Source: Desulfobulbus oligotrophicus
GTDB taxonomy: Bacteria; Desulfobacterota; Desulfobulbia; Desulfobulbales; Desulfobulbaceae
Direction: 5' to 3'
Assembly (NCBI RefSeq): GCF_016446285.1
Contig: NZ_CP054140.1
Coordinates: forward strand, 539,501 to 603,500
DNA: 64,000 nt
Positions within the stretch are counted from its first letter, which is position 1. Each line of letters begins with the position of its first letter. Under the pieces are notes generated by a model. It was given only the letters and a program-made list of their open reading frames with translations. It did not search any database and had not been told where the DNA came from. Made by a program: the position numbers and the translations under genes. Shown piece by piece: positions 36,271-45,175 of the stretch.

Positions 36271-36776
36271 TACTTATCTCCCTCTGCCTTCATTCTCATC
36301 GTAATCTGAGACTTCATCTCTTTTCCTGCTCGAGTTTTGGCGGTTTCAGTGATAATGACCTGGTTAGCCTCAATTGCCGTTACTTTCCCTCTCTTCCCGA
36401 TCAAACTACCAAGTCGTAACACGTACCCTTTTTTGGTCTGGTCCTCCACCAGAGCAAGCGGGTCGCTCTTGGTCATCATCACGCCTACCAGATTTAACTG
36501 ACCCGGCTCGAATAACTGCATGCCACTATACGTGGTCTCTTCTTCTACAATCTCGTTTGGATCCAGAAGATTTGTTGCTGATTTTTTAACAGAAACAAAA
36601 GGTTTAAACGGATCAGGCCGACCTTCATGTCTGTAGATGTATCCGTCACTTTTGATGTTGAGAGTTATCTTCTGTTCGTTGTCATCGCCAGATGCATTGT
36701 CCGTAGCATGAGCAAAGCCGTGGAATCCTATCCAGCCAAAAAGAACAATAATGTATATCAGCGTCGTACGGTTCAT
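36270..36776 (-). CDS. pilP: Pilus assembly lipoprotein-like protein PilP
   Basis: A 168-residue periplasmic protein with an N-terminal signal and the PilP pattern: YRHEGRPDPFKPFV, then LVGVMMTKSDPLALVEDQTKKGYVLRLGSLIGKRGKVTAI. The usual lipobox cysteine of PilP is not obvious. PilP links the PilN/PilO inner-membrane platform to the secretin. Gene order pilM-N-O-P supports the call. One base overlaps the next gene. Confidence 0.85.
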   Translation of the reverse strand: MNRTTLIYIIVLFGWIGFHGFAHATDNASGDDNEQKITLNIKSDGYIYRHEGRPDPFKPFVSVKKSATNLLDPNEIVEEETTYSGMQLFEPGQLNLVGVMMTKSDPLALVEDQTKKGYVLRLGSLIGKRGKVTAIEANQVIITETAKTRAGKEMKSQITMRMKAEGDK

Positions 36777-36812
36777 CCTTCAATCCATTTCGTTGACATC
36801 TAGAGCAAACTT

Positions 36813-37430
36813 TTACTTAGGAGGATCAAGCTTCACATTTGTAAAACGATAGGTCACCAACCTGCAGTTTGAGTGGAGTAATATCTCATTATCCTCCTGG
36901 GTCACTTTTTCAGTTTTAATGTTATTAACAGTGACGATTCGTTCAAGCTTGCTGACCTTATCCAAAAAGAGGCCGAGATTGTGGTACGGACCTTTAATTT
37001 GTATATCAATTGGAATTTCTGCATAAAAATCACGTGGGCTTTCTACTGTCGGGACAAATGAAATGAAATCCAATCCCGATACTCTTCCTAAATCAGAAAT
37101 ATTTCTCAACAAATTCGGAATCTCCTGACTTTTAGGGAGCAGAGTGGATGTCATTTCAAACAGGTGACGAGCTTCTTCAAGTTCTTTCTGATGAACCGGA
37201 AGATTGCGCGCAGCTTTTCTTGCCTTCTTCAACTCCTCATTTGCTGCTGTTACCTGCTTAGTCAATCTTTCATTTTTTTCATAGTTCCCCTGGAAAAGGA
37301 GAAAATAAAAAAGAAAGATCAGTAAAAGAGCCACTAAACCAACACCCAAAATCTTGGTTTTTTTGTCGATATTCAGATATTTCTCTTCGATGAACACATC
37401 GAATTTAGATTTCTTATAAGAATAGCTCAT
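36813..37430 (-). CDS. pilO: Type IV pilus inner-membrane alignment protein PilO
   Basis: A 205-residue bitopic protein with a short cytoplasmic N-terminus, one TM (ILGVGLVALLLIFLFYFLLF), a coiled coil (residues 50-95) and a ferredoxin-like periplasmic domain (IPIDIQIKGPYHNLGLFLDKVSKLERIVTVNNI), the PilO signature. It forms heterodimers with PilN. It is separated from pilN by 17 bp. Confidence 0.88.
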   Translation of the reverse strand: MSYSYKKSKFDVFIEEKYLNIDKKTKILGVGLVALLLIFLFYFLLFQGNYEKNERLTKQVTAANEELKKARKAARNLPVHQKELEEARHLFEMTSTLLPKSQEIPNLLRNISDLGRVSGLDFISFVPTVESPRDFYAEIPIDIQIKGPYHNLGLFLDKVSKLERIVTVNNIKTEKVTQEDNEILLHSNCRLVTYRFTNVKLDPPK

Positions 37431-37447
37431 AAAACTACCGTACGAAA

Positions 37448-37999
37448 TTAATTTTCAGGTGTTTCTACCCGCGCAGACAAGACAAACGTTTTCAAATTAC
37501 GTTCGGCATACTGTTCCATAGCTGAACTCACTAATTTGACATCATGGATATAGGCTGACCCTTCCAATTCATCCATGTACTTAGCAATGGTCTCATCATC
37601 CATTGCCATACCCTCGAGGGTGAGCTGGCTGTCTGACTGCGACAATTTTTTTAACCACATTCTCCCTGGAGGCGTGTGTGTTGCTATTTCATCTAAAACA
37701 TGGACTGTCAGTGAAGAAGATCGCTTTAATTTATTGATAACATCAATTCTGGTCAGCAGTGTCTTTTTTTCCTCCTCCATTTTTTTGATATCGTTGAGGA
37801 TGACTTCATACTGCTTTCTCTCTTGCGTAATTCGTTTCTCTTCTTCTTGTAAGCCGGCGATTGCATTAATCTGAAAGATCTCAACAGTCAGAAACAAAAA
37901 GAGCAACGCCCCAAACCCCAGAAGAATAAAATAAACCTCTTGCCGAAGGTTTTTCCTGCGAAGAATATCACGTATTGGAAGGAGATTAATTGATATCAT
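37448..37999 (-). CDS. pilN: Type IV pilus alignment protein PilN
   Basis: A 183-residue protein starting MISINLLPIRD, the conserved cytoplasmic PilN motif that docks into PilM. It continues with a TM (VYFILLGFGALLFLFLTVEI), a coiled coil and a periplasmic fold (MWLKKLSQSDSQLTLEGMAMD). It starts 4 bp after the pilM stop. Confidence 0.9.
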   Translation of the reverse strand: MISINLLPIRDILRRKNLRQEVYFILLGFGALLFLFLTVEIFQINAIAGLQEEEKRITQERKQYEVILNDIKKMEEEKKTLLTRIDVINKLKRSSSLTVHVLDEIATHTPPGRMWLKKLSQSDSQLTLEGMAMDDETIAKYMDELEGSAYIHDVKLVSSAMEQYAERNLKTFVLSARVETPEN

Positions 38000-38003
38000 A
38001 GTC

Positions 38004-39062
38004 TTAAATAGATGTTGATCGTATTGCGAGCCCGGCGGCTATTGCCATTTCCGGTGCCACACTTTCCAGATAATTTTTATCGATCTTTTTTTCGTCATAC
38101 AACATCTTCTCGAACGGATTAAAGTTGACCGTTTTTAACCCTGTTTCTTTAGAGATATGCTCACTAAGCCCCAATACCTTTGAGCCCCCTCCGCTTAAGA
38201 CGATCGTCTTCAAAGATTTATCCGGATGATTTGCGAGATAAAGGTCAATTGCCTTTTTAATCTCAAGCACCCATTGGGCGCAGATCTTGTTGAAAATACC
38301 TTTTATGTTCTCTGCGTGCGCTCCGGGCTCAGCAATACCCAATTTGATCTTTTCAGCTTCAACATAATCAATCCCCAGGAAGTTGGCGATCTGTTCAGTT
38401 AACTGCAGGCTCCCGACTGCGACATCTCTTGCGAGTACAGATACGCCTTCGGAAATTATATTGATATTCATCTTGGACGCACCGATATCAATCAGAGCTA
38501 CATTTTCAGTCGATCCTGAGGTTATTTCCCAAATGTTCTCCAATGCAAATCCATCAACATCAACAAGAACAGTCTGCAGCTTTAACTGATCGAGCATGTC
38601 GAGATAATCGTTGACTACCTCTTTTTTTGCAGCCACAAGCATTATCTCGCACTTATTTTCCGCATTTCTTTTTTTATCTACTCGTTGAAAATCAATATAG
38701 ACATCATCAAGATCAAAAGGGACATACTGCTCGGCTTCAGTTTCTATATACTTAACCAACTCTTCATCGCTCATTTCATCTAGTACAATCTTTTTTACAA
38801 TAACAGAATACCCAGAAATGGAGACCCCGATCTTTTTATTTTTTATTTTTAAATTTGACAGTAATTCGGACAAGATTCGTGATACTGTCAATGGCTCCTG
38901 AAGCACACCATCTTCTACTGAACCAAAAGGTAACAATGAAGAACCGATCGAAATAATTTTATAATCCATGCCCACGCGTTGAAGTTCACAAATTTTTACT
39001 GCGTGCGATCCTATATCAACGCCAATAATCAAATTTATTTTTTTAAAAATTTTTCGAATCAT
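38004..39062 (-). CDS. pilM: Actin-like pilus assembly ATPase PilM
   Basis: A 352-residue cytoplasmic actin-fold protein with phosphate-1 motif IIGVDIGSHAVKICEL, phosphate-2 ALIDIGASKMNI and adenosine motif IVLSGGGSKVLGL. It binds the PilN N-terminus and organises the inner-membrane platform. The start at 39062 gives the usual short N-terminus; the frame extends a further 41 codons upstream without family resemblance. It is the first gene of the pilus operon. Confidence 0.92.
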   Translation of the reverse strand: MIRKIFKKINLIIGVDIGSHAVKICELQRVGMDYKIISIGSSLLPFGSVEDGVLQEPLTVSRILSELLSNLKIKNKKIGVSISGYSVIVKKIVLDEMSDEELVKYIETEAEQYVPFDLDDVYIDFQRVDKKRNAENKCEIMLVAAKKEVVNDYLDMLDQLKLQTVLVDVDGFALENIWEITSGSTENVALIDIGASKMNINIISEGVSVLARDVAVGSLQLTEQIANFLGIDYVEAEKIKLGIAEPGAHAENIKGIFNKICAQWVLEIKKAIDLYLANHPDKSLKTIVLSGGGSKVLGLSEHISKETGLKTVNFNPFEKMLYDEKKIDKNYLESVAPEMAIAAGLAIRSTSI

Positions 39063-39538
39063 TTCACTTACAATTGGTTTTGGCAATTTTTCTAATAGAT
39101 AAGACCATATGTTCCCTGTATTATGACGACCGTCTGCATATATTGGCAGAAACATCCTGTTCGAAAGGCAACAACAAGGAACCAATCCTTATTGATCAAT
39201 CTTTACTGTCCTAAGTATCATTAGGCATCTAAAACACCTTCTTTGTCAAGGTTTGAAGTCTGTTTTTTCTATCTTCTTGCCAGGACCGTCAAACAACAAA
39301 CTGCTCTCCGCTGGTCTGCCCAACCCAGGTGATGTTAAATTGTCCAGATACGTTACGGAAAACACCTGCACCGTATGCAAACAGGTCATAGAAGAGCACT
39401 CTTCACACAGATCCTGCATCAGGTGAGGACTCGACATACATGAAAACTTAATTTAAAAACACCAGCCTGGTTACACGATACCGGGTGGCAAAGTGCGGAA
39501 CGGATGTGAAACTCGGTCGCAAAAACGAATAAAGCGTT
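39063..39538. other. Intergenic region upstream of the pilus operon
   Basis: About 475 bp with no credible gene; one 63-codon minus-strand frame has no ribosome-binding site or family resemblance. It must contain the pilM promoter (minus strand). A TTGACA exists on the minus strand near 39249 but lacks a well-spaced -10. It also receives the end of the pgsA operon. Confidence 0.5.
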
Positions 39539-39540
39539 TT
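39522..39540 (-). terminator. Weak terminator at the end of pgsA
   Basis: AAAACG and CGTTTT form a 6-bp stem around a 7-nt loop with an extra T on the minus strand, overlapping the pgsA stop codon. The stem is short and A/T-rich. Confidence 0.3.
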
Positions 39541-40111
39541 ACTGCACCTCGACAAGAAAAATTTTTCGCAACTTATAGAAGTAATCGATCCCGGACCAGA
39601 CGGTAAGAACCAGCGCAAAGTACATAACGATCAACCCTATCTCGTGAAGGTTTTTAATGAAAAGAATATCCGGAGGAAAAATCAAGATCCCAAGACCAAT
39701 ATACTGGAGTGTTGATTTCCATTTACCGAGACTGCTTGCACTCACAACAATTCCGGATGAAGAGGCTACTCCACGCAGTCCGGTTACAATGATTTCACGA
39801 CAGAGGATAATAAGTGCCAGCCAGGCAGGCAGTTTACCGTCCGCAACCAGCATAACTAATGCTGTTGTGACCAGTACCTTGTCCGCCAGGGGGTCCATCA
39901 GTTGACCGAGCACTGTCACTGCTTTATACTTTCGCGCAAAATATCCATCGATCCAGTCTGATCCGGCAGCAATGGAAAAAACCAGCCAGGCAATCAACCC
40001 TATGGTATTGGTTTGCTCTTGCAGCAATAGGAAGGCCAGACAGCCGGAAAGTATAAATCGGCCGCCGGTTATTACATTGGGAAGGTTAATTATTTTGGAG
40101 AAACGCCTCAA
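39539..40111 (-). CDS. pgsA: CDP-diacylglycerol--glycerol-3-phosphate 3-phosphatidyltransferase
   Basis: Makes phosphatidylglycerol phosphate in the inner membrane. The CDP-alcohol phosphotransferase signature is complete (D-x2-DG-x2-AR-x8-G-x3-D-x3-D, from SDWIDGYFAR to MDPLADK), with four to five TM helices and 190 residues. N-terminus INLPNVITGGRFIL is typical. The start is a TTG that overlaps the stop of the transglycosylase gene as TTGA; no ATG or GTG fits the family's N-terminus. Last gene of a four-gene operon. Confidence 0.93.
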   Translation of the reverse strand: MRRFSKIINLPNVITGGRFILSGCLAFLLLQEQTNTIGLIAWLVFSIAAGSDWIDGYFARKYKAVTVLGQLMDPLADKVLVTTALVMLVADGKLPAWLALIILCREIIVTGLRGVASSSGIVVSASSLGKWKSTLQYIGLGILIFPPDILFIKNLHEIGLIVMYFALVLTVWSGIDYFYKLRKIFLVEVQ

Positions 40112-40854
40112 TTGACGGTCACCATTTGTCTGACATTGATATTTGAGGGCAAAGAAGGCTTACTGTTACGATAGGAGTGGTACGTTTCAAGCACCTTCGC
40201 GACATAATTTTGTGTTTCAGGAATTCGCGGGACAACTCCGTATGGTGCAACTCTACCTGGTCCGGCATTGTAAGCAGCAAGACTTAATTCCACATTTCCT
40301 TTAAAATTGTCAAGGAGATATCGAAGATATCTGGTCCCGCCGATAATGTTCTGATAGGGATCAAACGGATCACTGACAGCCATGTCTCTGGCAGTCCCGG
40401 GCATGAGCTGCATCAATCCCTGCGCACCTTTTGGCGACAGTGCGTTCGGATCAAAGTTTGATTCAGCCTGTATGACGGCCTTGATCAGCAAAGGGTCCAC
40501 CTGATGATGTGCGCCGGCAAGCTGGATGTAACGTTCAATGGTTTGCGGGGCGCTTCTGAACGTGTAGCCGCCGTTACGAAACTGTCCCCTGCCTCTGTTC
40601 ATGGTTATATTCGGTGAAAGAGCGCTGTTCGAACGGCGTATTATCGTTTTAACCAGCTGATTTTCCGGGGAACCGATACGCCTGCTCGTTCGCGTATTTA
40701 ATTTATATCGGCCATCTCCCGGAACATTCGTGTAATGACAGATACCCCTGGCATCGACGTAGGCATACATGCCTGCTTCTGCTGGTATCGATAGAGCGAT
40801 TACAAGCATGAAGACTCCGGCGAAAATAAAACGAGGCCGCATGATACTTTTCAC
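40108..40854 (-). CDS. Lytic transglycosylase with DUF4124-like N-terminus
   Basis: A 248-residue exported protein. Signal peptide to about residue 27, a short DUF4124-like segment (YAYVDARGICHYTNVPGDG), then an SLT/GEWL domain with catalytic Glu in VIQAESNFDPNALSPKGAQG, LMQLMPGTA and AYNAGPGRV. It cleaves peptidoglycan glycan strands in the periplasm. It lies 3 bp after the transaldolase gene and overlaps pgsA. Confidence 0.9.
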   Translation of the reverse strand: MKSIMRPRFIFAGVFMLVIALSIPAEAGMYAYVDARGICHYTNVPGDGRYKLNTRTSRRIGSPENQLVKTIIRRSNSALSPNITMNRGRGQFRNGGYTFRSAPQTIERYIQLAGAHHQVDPLLIKAVIQAESNFDPNALSPKGAQGLMQLMPGTARDMAVSDPFDPYQNIIGGTRYLRYLLDNFKGNVELSLAAYNAGPGRVAPYGVVPRIPETQNYVAKVLETYHSYRNSKPSLPSNINVRQMVTVN

Positions 40855-40857
40855 GTC

Positions 40858-41502
40858 CTATTGTTTGCGTTTTTCCCAATCAGCAAGAAACTGTTTCATG
40901 CCGATATCCGTTAACGGATGTTTTGCCAGTTGAGCAATAACTTTGTACGGAATTGTAGCAATATCCGCCCCGAGAAGGGCCGATTCAACCACATGCATCG
41001 GGTGACGCACTGAAGCAACGATGACCTCGGTGGCAAATCCGTAATTTCTCAAGATCGTCATTATATCGGATATTAAATCAAGACCGTTTACCGAAATATC
41101 ATCCAGTCTGCCGACAAAAGGGCTGACATAGGCTGCACCGGCCTTTGCGGCCAGCAAAGCCTGTGATGCGGAAAAAACCAGGGTGACATTGGTCTTGATC
41201 CCCTCTGAAAAGAGCTGCTTGACCGCCTTTAAACCTTCCTCAATCATGGGAATCTTGATGACGATATTGTCAGCAATTTTCACCAGCTCACGGGCCTCGG
41301 CGACCATCCCGTCCGCATCAAGACTCACAACCTCGGCACTCACCGGACCATCAACCAGCGTACAGATCTCTTGAAGTATCAAGATAAACGGCCGGGGTTC
41401 TTTTGCAATAAGCGAGGGATTGGTGGTTACACCATCGACCATGCCCAGGGCTAAGCCCTTTTTAATTTCATCAATATTGGCTGTATCTATAAAAAATTTC
41501 AT
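40858..41502 (-). CDS. Transaldolase, small TalC/FSA-like type
   Basis: A 214-residue class I aldolase: [34 protein letters not shown], Schiff-base Lys in [16 protein letters not shown], and [20 protein letters not shown]. It moves dihydroxyacetone units in the non-oxidative pentose phosphate pathway, or acts as fructose-6-phosphate aldolase; the short subfamily contains both. The start overlaps the YHS-like gene stop as ATGA. Confidence 0.92.
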   Translation of the reverse strand: MKFFIDTANIDEIKKGLALGMVDGVTTNPSLIAKEPRPFILILQEICTLVDGPVSAEVVSLDADGMVAEARELVKIADNIVIKIPMIEEGLKAVKQLFSEGIKTNVTLVFSASQALLAAKAGAAYVSPFVGRLDDISVNGLDLISDIMTILRNYGFATEVIVASVRHPMHVVESALLGADIATIPYKVIAQLAKHPLTDIGMKQFLADWEKRKQ

Positions 41503-41765
41503 GACTCTCCTTGTGTCGTTTTTTCGACGAATTGATCACAGCATTCTTCACTGCAAAAATAATAGGTCACACCGTTTTTCCGCAGGCGAAGTGCCTGATG
41601 CTTCGGAATCAACAGATGACAGACAGGATCTTCAACTAAAACATCCTGGGGGCGAGGATCGTTGTCCGGGATCGAAGGAGTCTGTTTCTTCTTCCTGTGA
41701 CCACGGATCAGATACCACGCGGCATAACAGACAAGGGCAAGAATCAAAAAGCGTATAGCTATCAT
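41499..41765 (-). CDS. Membrane-anchored YHS/TRASH-like metal-binding protein
   Basis: An 88-residue protein with one N-terminal TM ([17 protein letters not shown]), a basic linker and a small cysteine domain [14 protein letters not shown] ... [13 protein letters not shown]. The Cys-x-His and Cys-x3-Cys pattern is that of YHS/TRASH domains, which often bind metals. It is short for an enzyme and may be a metal-sensing or assembly factor. It leads the operon with transaldolase, transglycosylase and pgsA behind a good promoter. Confidence 0.75.
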   Translation of the reverse strand: MIAIRFLILALVCYAAWYLIRGHRKKKQTPSIPDNDPRPQDVLVEDPVCHLLIPKHQALRLRKNGVTYYFCSEECCDQFVEKTTQGES

Positions 41766-41830
41766 CTGTATAAAACGTCCTCACCCAGAATAGGTGCGCA
41801 AAGCCCACCTGTTTTTATTAACCTGCCATC

Positions 41831-41858
41831 ATTATATAGGCAGTGAGGCAAATGTCTA
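41831..41858 (-). promoter_or_regulatory. Sigma-70-type promoter of the YHS-tal-slt-pgsA operon
   Basis: On the minus strand TAGACA (41858-41853), a 16-bp spacer and a perfect TATAAT (41836-41831) lie about 65 bp before the ATG at 41765. Five of six -35 bases match consensus. Confidence 0.6.
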
Positions 41859-41890
41859 ATTGAATTTCCAGTCCTATCCCTTTTCCCTAC

Positions 41891-42463
41891 CTATAGGCTC
41901 CTCTCAAAAACACCCGTCTGCCAACAGTGCGGTCTGATCTCCTGTTGCGGTTTTCTCCGGCGCAGATCGTCCAGGAGCATCTGCATTGTTTTTCCATGCT
42001 GTGGATGAACAAACCCGGCAGCCACTTCCACCAGGGGCACCATGACAAACAGACGATCCGTCATCCGGGGGTGAGGGACCGTAAGTTCTTCGTCACAGAT
42101 CACAGCATCATCATACAGCAAGAGGTCCAGATCGAGTGTACGATCATCATGCCCATTTCGTACGGATGTACGCCTTCGGCCGTACCGCTGTTCAATGTCG
42201 TGGAGAAGGCGCAGCAGGAGATGCGGGCGCAGAGAGGTTTGAATAAGTCCGACGGCATTGATGAACCAGTGTGGGCTGGTCATATCTACCGGCTGACTGC
42301 AGTACGGAGAAGAAAGTGCAACTGGAAAAAGACAGGGGTGCGATTGAATATCCAGCCACGTTTTTTGAAGAGTTTCCCGACGATTCTCCAGGTTAGCCCC
42401 CAATCCGATAACAACGTTATGGGCACCATTATGAGTGGAAGTATCCGGGTGAGTATGGCTCAC
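41891..42463 (-). CDS. folK: 2-amino-4-hydroxy-6-hydroxymethyldihydropteridine pyrophosphokinase
   Basis: Folate pathway enzyme (HPPK) that transfers pyrophosphate from ATP to the pterin. Visible motifs: VVIGLGANLENRRETLQ, SSPYCSQPVDMTSPHWFINAV, and DDRTLDLDLLLYDDAVI with the two Mg-binding aspartates, then HPRMTDRLFVMVPLVEV. The 190 residues include about 15 extra hydrophilic N-terminal residues. It lies 30 bp after dapB and ends the long minus-strand biosynthetic run. Confidence 0.93.
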   Translation of the reverse strand: MSHTHPDTSTHNGAHNVVIGLGANLENRRETLQKTWLDIQSHPCLFPVALSSPYCSQPVDMTSPHWFINAVGLIQTSLRPHLLLRLLHDIEQRYGRRRTSVRNGHDDRTLDLDLLLYDDAVICDEELTVPHPRMTDRLFVMVPLVEVAAGFVHPQHGKTMQMLLDDLRRRKPQQEIRPHCWQTGVFERSL

Positions 42464-42493
42464 AGAAAAAGCAACGGAAAGATTCCGACTCTT

Positions 42494-43306
42494 CTAGAAT
42501 GTATGAAGACCAAGGACATCAAACATGGTGTAGAGTCCCTTTGGCTGGCTCACCACCCAATGAGCGGCCAACACTGCACCACGGGCAAAGTTATCGCGGT
42601 TTGTCGCCCTGTGGGTGATCTCCAACCGCTCGCCCATCCCGGCAAAATAGACGGTATGTTCACCAACGATGTCGCCACCTCGAATTGTTTGAATGCCGAT
42701 CTCACGGTCGCTTCGTTCACCGATGATCCCGTTACGCTCCATGACGCCCACCTCAGCCAAATCCCTGCCCAGCGCCGTCGCCGCCATCTGCCCCAGCTTC
42801 AAAGCAGTACCCGAGGGTGCGTCTTTTTTCAGGCGATGATGAGCTTCGACAATCTCGACATCGTAGGCATCGCCAAGAACGCCTGCCGCCTTCTCTACCA
42901 GTTTAAAAAGCACATTAACGCCTACAGCCATATTCGGTGACTGGACACAGGGAAAATGCCCTTCTGCCAACGTCCTGACAGTTGTCAGCTCCTCCGACGT
43001 AAGGCCGGTTGTGCCTATGACCATCGCGGTGCCGCTCTCTGCCGCCCGACGGGCAAACTGCACCGTTACCGCATGAAAGGTAAAATCAATGAGCACGTCA
43101 GCCCGATCAAGAACCGAATCCACTCCTTCGGTAATCTTGACACCAATTTCACCTAACCCGCTGATCGCTCCCACATCCTTACCGATCGCACCACTGCCTG
43201 ATTGCTCAAAAGCACCGGACAATACAAGTTCCGGATGATTGTGCACCATGTGAACAATACGTTGTCCCATACGTCCGGCAGCACCGGCCACAACGACTCG
43301 AATCAT
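42494..43306 (-). CDS. dapB: 4-hydroxy-tetrahydrodipicolinate reductase
   Basis: Second dedicated step of the lysine/diaminopimelate pathway. Nucleotide-binding GAAGRMGQRIV near the N-terminus, DFTFHAVTV, GTTGLTSEEL, and catalytic EAHHRLKKDAPSGTALKLG. The ATG at 43306 has GGAGG upstream; a start 7 codons earlier lacks this. Length 270 is typical. The gene lies 21 bp after dapA. Confidence 0.95.
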   Translation of the reverse strand: MIRVVVAGAAGRMGQRIVHMVHNHPELVLSGAFEQSGSGAIGKDVGAISGLGEIGVKITEGVDSVLDRADVLIDFTFHAVTVQFARRAAESGTAMVIGTTGLTSEELTTVRTLAEGHFPCVQSPNMAVGVNVLFKLVEKAAGVLGDAYDVEIVEAHHRLKKDAPSGTALKLGQMAATALGRDLAEVGVMERNGIIGERSDREIGIQTIRGGDIVGEHTVYFAGMGERLEITHRATNRDNFARGAVLAAHWVVSQPKGLYTMFDVLGLHTF

Positions 43307-43327
43307 ACTTCTTCCTCCTGATGGCAA

Positions 43328-44209
43328 TTAAAGCAGACCAAGATCAACCATATCTTTTTTCAACCGGTCGATACTGGGCCGATCCATTTGGGTCATGGGC
43401 AGACGCACCTCGGCTGAGGCGATTTTCCCCAGCATTTCCAGCGCTTTTTTGGCCGGTGCCGGACTCGGATAGCAAAACATGGCCCCCATGAGTGAAAAAA
43501 GTTGATAGTGCATTTTCTTTGCTGTTGTTAGATCACCCCGGGACGCAGCCTCGATCATAGCCGCTGTCTTGGTCGGCTCCACATTAGAAACCACCGAGAT
43601 CACACCCTTACCGCCGATCAGCACAGTCGGCATCGCTGTAAAGTCGTCTCCGGAAAGCACGATGAAGTCCTCTGGGCACAGCTGTATAATTTCACTGACC
43701 TGGCTCAAATTACCACAGGCCTCCTTGATGCCGATCACGTTCGGTAAAGCTGCCAGACGGGCAACCGTTGCCGGCAGCATGTTGGTGACAGTCCTTCCCG
43801 GAACGTTGTAGAGCACCATGGGGATATCAACCGCCTCAAGTATTGCCTTGAAATGCTGATACAATCCCTCCTGACTAGGCTTGTTGTAATAGGGGACCAC
43901 AGAGAGCACGGCATCAGCACCGCTTTTCTTTGCCGATTCGGTCAACTCGATTGCTTCCAGCGTGTTGTTCGCACCTGTCCCGGCAACGACCGCAACCCGA
44001 CCTTTCACCGTCTGTGCAGTCAGCTCGATAACCCGTTTATGTTCTTCAAAACTTAAGGTGGCGGACTCACCCGTTGTTCCACAGGGAACAAGTCCATGGA
44101 TACCGCCTGCTATCTGAAACTCAATCAGATCAACAAGCCCCTGCTCATCAACCTGCCCGTTACGCATAGGCGTGACCAGTGCGGTGAAGGCACCTTCAAA
44201 TCGTTTCAT
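43328..44209 (-). CDS. dapA: 4-hydroxy-tetrahydrodipicolinate synthase
   Basis: Condenses pyruvate with aspartate semialdehyde. A 293-residue TIM barrel with FTALVTPMRNG, PCGTTGESATL, catalytic Tyr in VLYNVPGRT, Schiff-base Lys in VIGIKEACGN and VLSGDD. GGAGGAGAC lies directly before the ATG. It precedes dapB in the order dapF-dapA-dapB. Confidence 0.96.
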   Translation of the reverse strand: MKRFEGAFTALVTPMRNGQVDEQGLVDLIEFQIAGGIHGLVPCGTTGESATLSFEEHKRVIELTAQTVKGRVAVVAGTGANNTLEAIELTESAKKSGADAVLSVVPYYNKPSQEGLYQHFKAILEAVDIPMVLYNVPGRTVTNMLPATVARLAALPNVIGIKEACGNLSQVSEIIQLCPEDFIVLSGDDFTAMPTVLIGGKGVISVVSNVEPTKTAAMIEAASRGDLTTAKKMHYQLFSLMGAMFCYPSPAPAKKALEMLGKIASAEVRLPMTQMDRPSIDRLKKDMVDLGLL

Positions 44210-44303
44210 TGTCTCCTCCTTATAATTCGCCTGTCATGCAAGATACGGTCAGATCTCTGCTCTCAGCAGCAAAACAGCCTTCTTAACGTCGGCACTTCCG
44301 TAT

Positions 44304-45140
44304 TCAAACAAAGGCTTCAGCTGTAATTTCACCTTTATACACGATATGAGCCGGGCCTCGGAGCAGGACTGCCGCGGCCTTCGTCTCATCCTGGTCAAGC
44401 AACTGCACCGTCAGTGCAACGCCACCGGATGTAACCATGTCCACCGGGGAGCTGACCAATCCTTTGGCCGCAGCAATCAGAGCGCCGGCAGCAACACCGG
44501 TACCACAGGCCATGGTCTCGTCCTCAACGCCCCGTTCATACGTCCGGATTCGAAACCCGTCTGTCGTCCGGCCGATAAAGTTGACATTCGTCCCGGCAGG
44601 GGCAAAGTCAGGGTGATGGCGTATCAGACGTCCCAGACCAACAACATCGACCATATCAATATCATCAGTAAAGAGAACCGCGTGCGGCACACCGGTGTCA
44701 ACGCTGTGCACCAGAAACCTCTGTCCATCGACCTCAACCTGCCGATCAAAAAGAAAGGAGTGCGGTGGAGTCATGCGGATGGTGACCCGGGTATCGGCTA
44801 CAGAGGCCTCGACCAGACCGGCCAGGGTCTCAAACCGCATCCGGGCGGCGGCAATTCCCTGCATGTACGCAAAACGGGCAACACACCGTGCTCCGTTGCC
44901 GCACATCTCCGCCTCTGAACCATCGGAGTTAAAAAAACGCCAGGAAAAATCGGCTCGTGTTGATGGTTCAACAAGAAACACCCCATCAGCGCCCACGGAA
45001 AACTTCCGGCGGCAGAGGAGCCGGGAAAACTCAGCCATCTTTTCCTGAGGGATCAGGGGCTGACGATGATCAATGATAATAAAATCGTTACCTGCTCCAT
45101 TCATCTTCCAAAATGGAATCGGTAGGGGGAGAGTCTGCAT
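44304..45140 (-). CDS. dapF: Diaminopimelate epimerase
   Basis: Converts LL- to meso-diaminopimelate. Motifs: FWKMNGAGNDFIIID, first catalytic Cys in AEMCGNGARCVARF, second in ETMACGTGVAAGA. Length 278 is normal. The 94-bp gap to dapA is the widest in the dap group and could contain a secondary promoter. lysA and dapD/dapL are not in the window. Confidence 0.95.
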   Translation of the reverse strand: MQTLPLPIPFWKMNGAGNDFIIIDHRQPLIPQEKMAEFSRLLCRRKFSVGADGVFLVEPSTRADFSWRFFNSDGSEAEMCGNGARCVARFAYMQGIAAARMRFETLAGLVEASVADTRVTIRMTPPHSFLFDRQVEVDGQRFLVHSVDTGVPHAVLFTDDIDMVDVVGLGRLIRHHPDFAPAGTNVNFIGRTTDGFRIRTYERGVEDETMACGTGVAAGALIAAAKGLVSSPVDMVTSGGVALTVQLLDQDETKAAAVLLRGPAHIVYKGEITAEAFV

Positions 45141-45175
45141 AGCTACATGCCTTTATGATTCGGCTGACGGACTGG

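Noticed and set aside
41927-42940. 337-codon plus-strand reading frame
   Set aside because: It lies antisense to folK and dapB, both clearly real, and resembles no protein.
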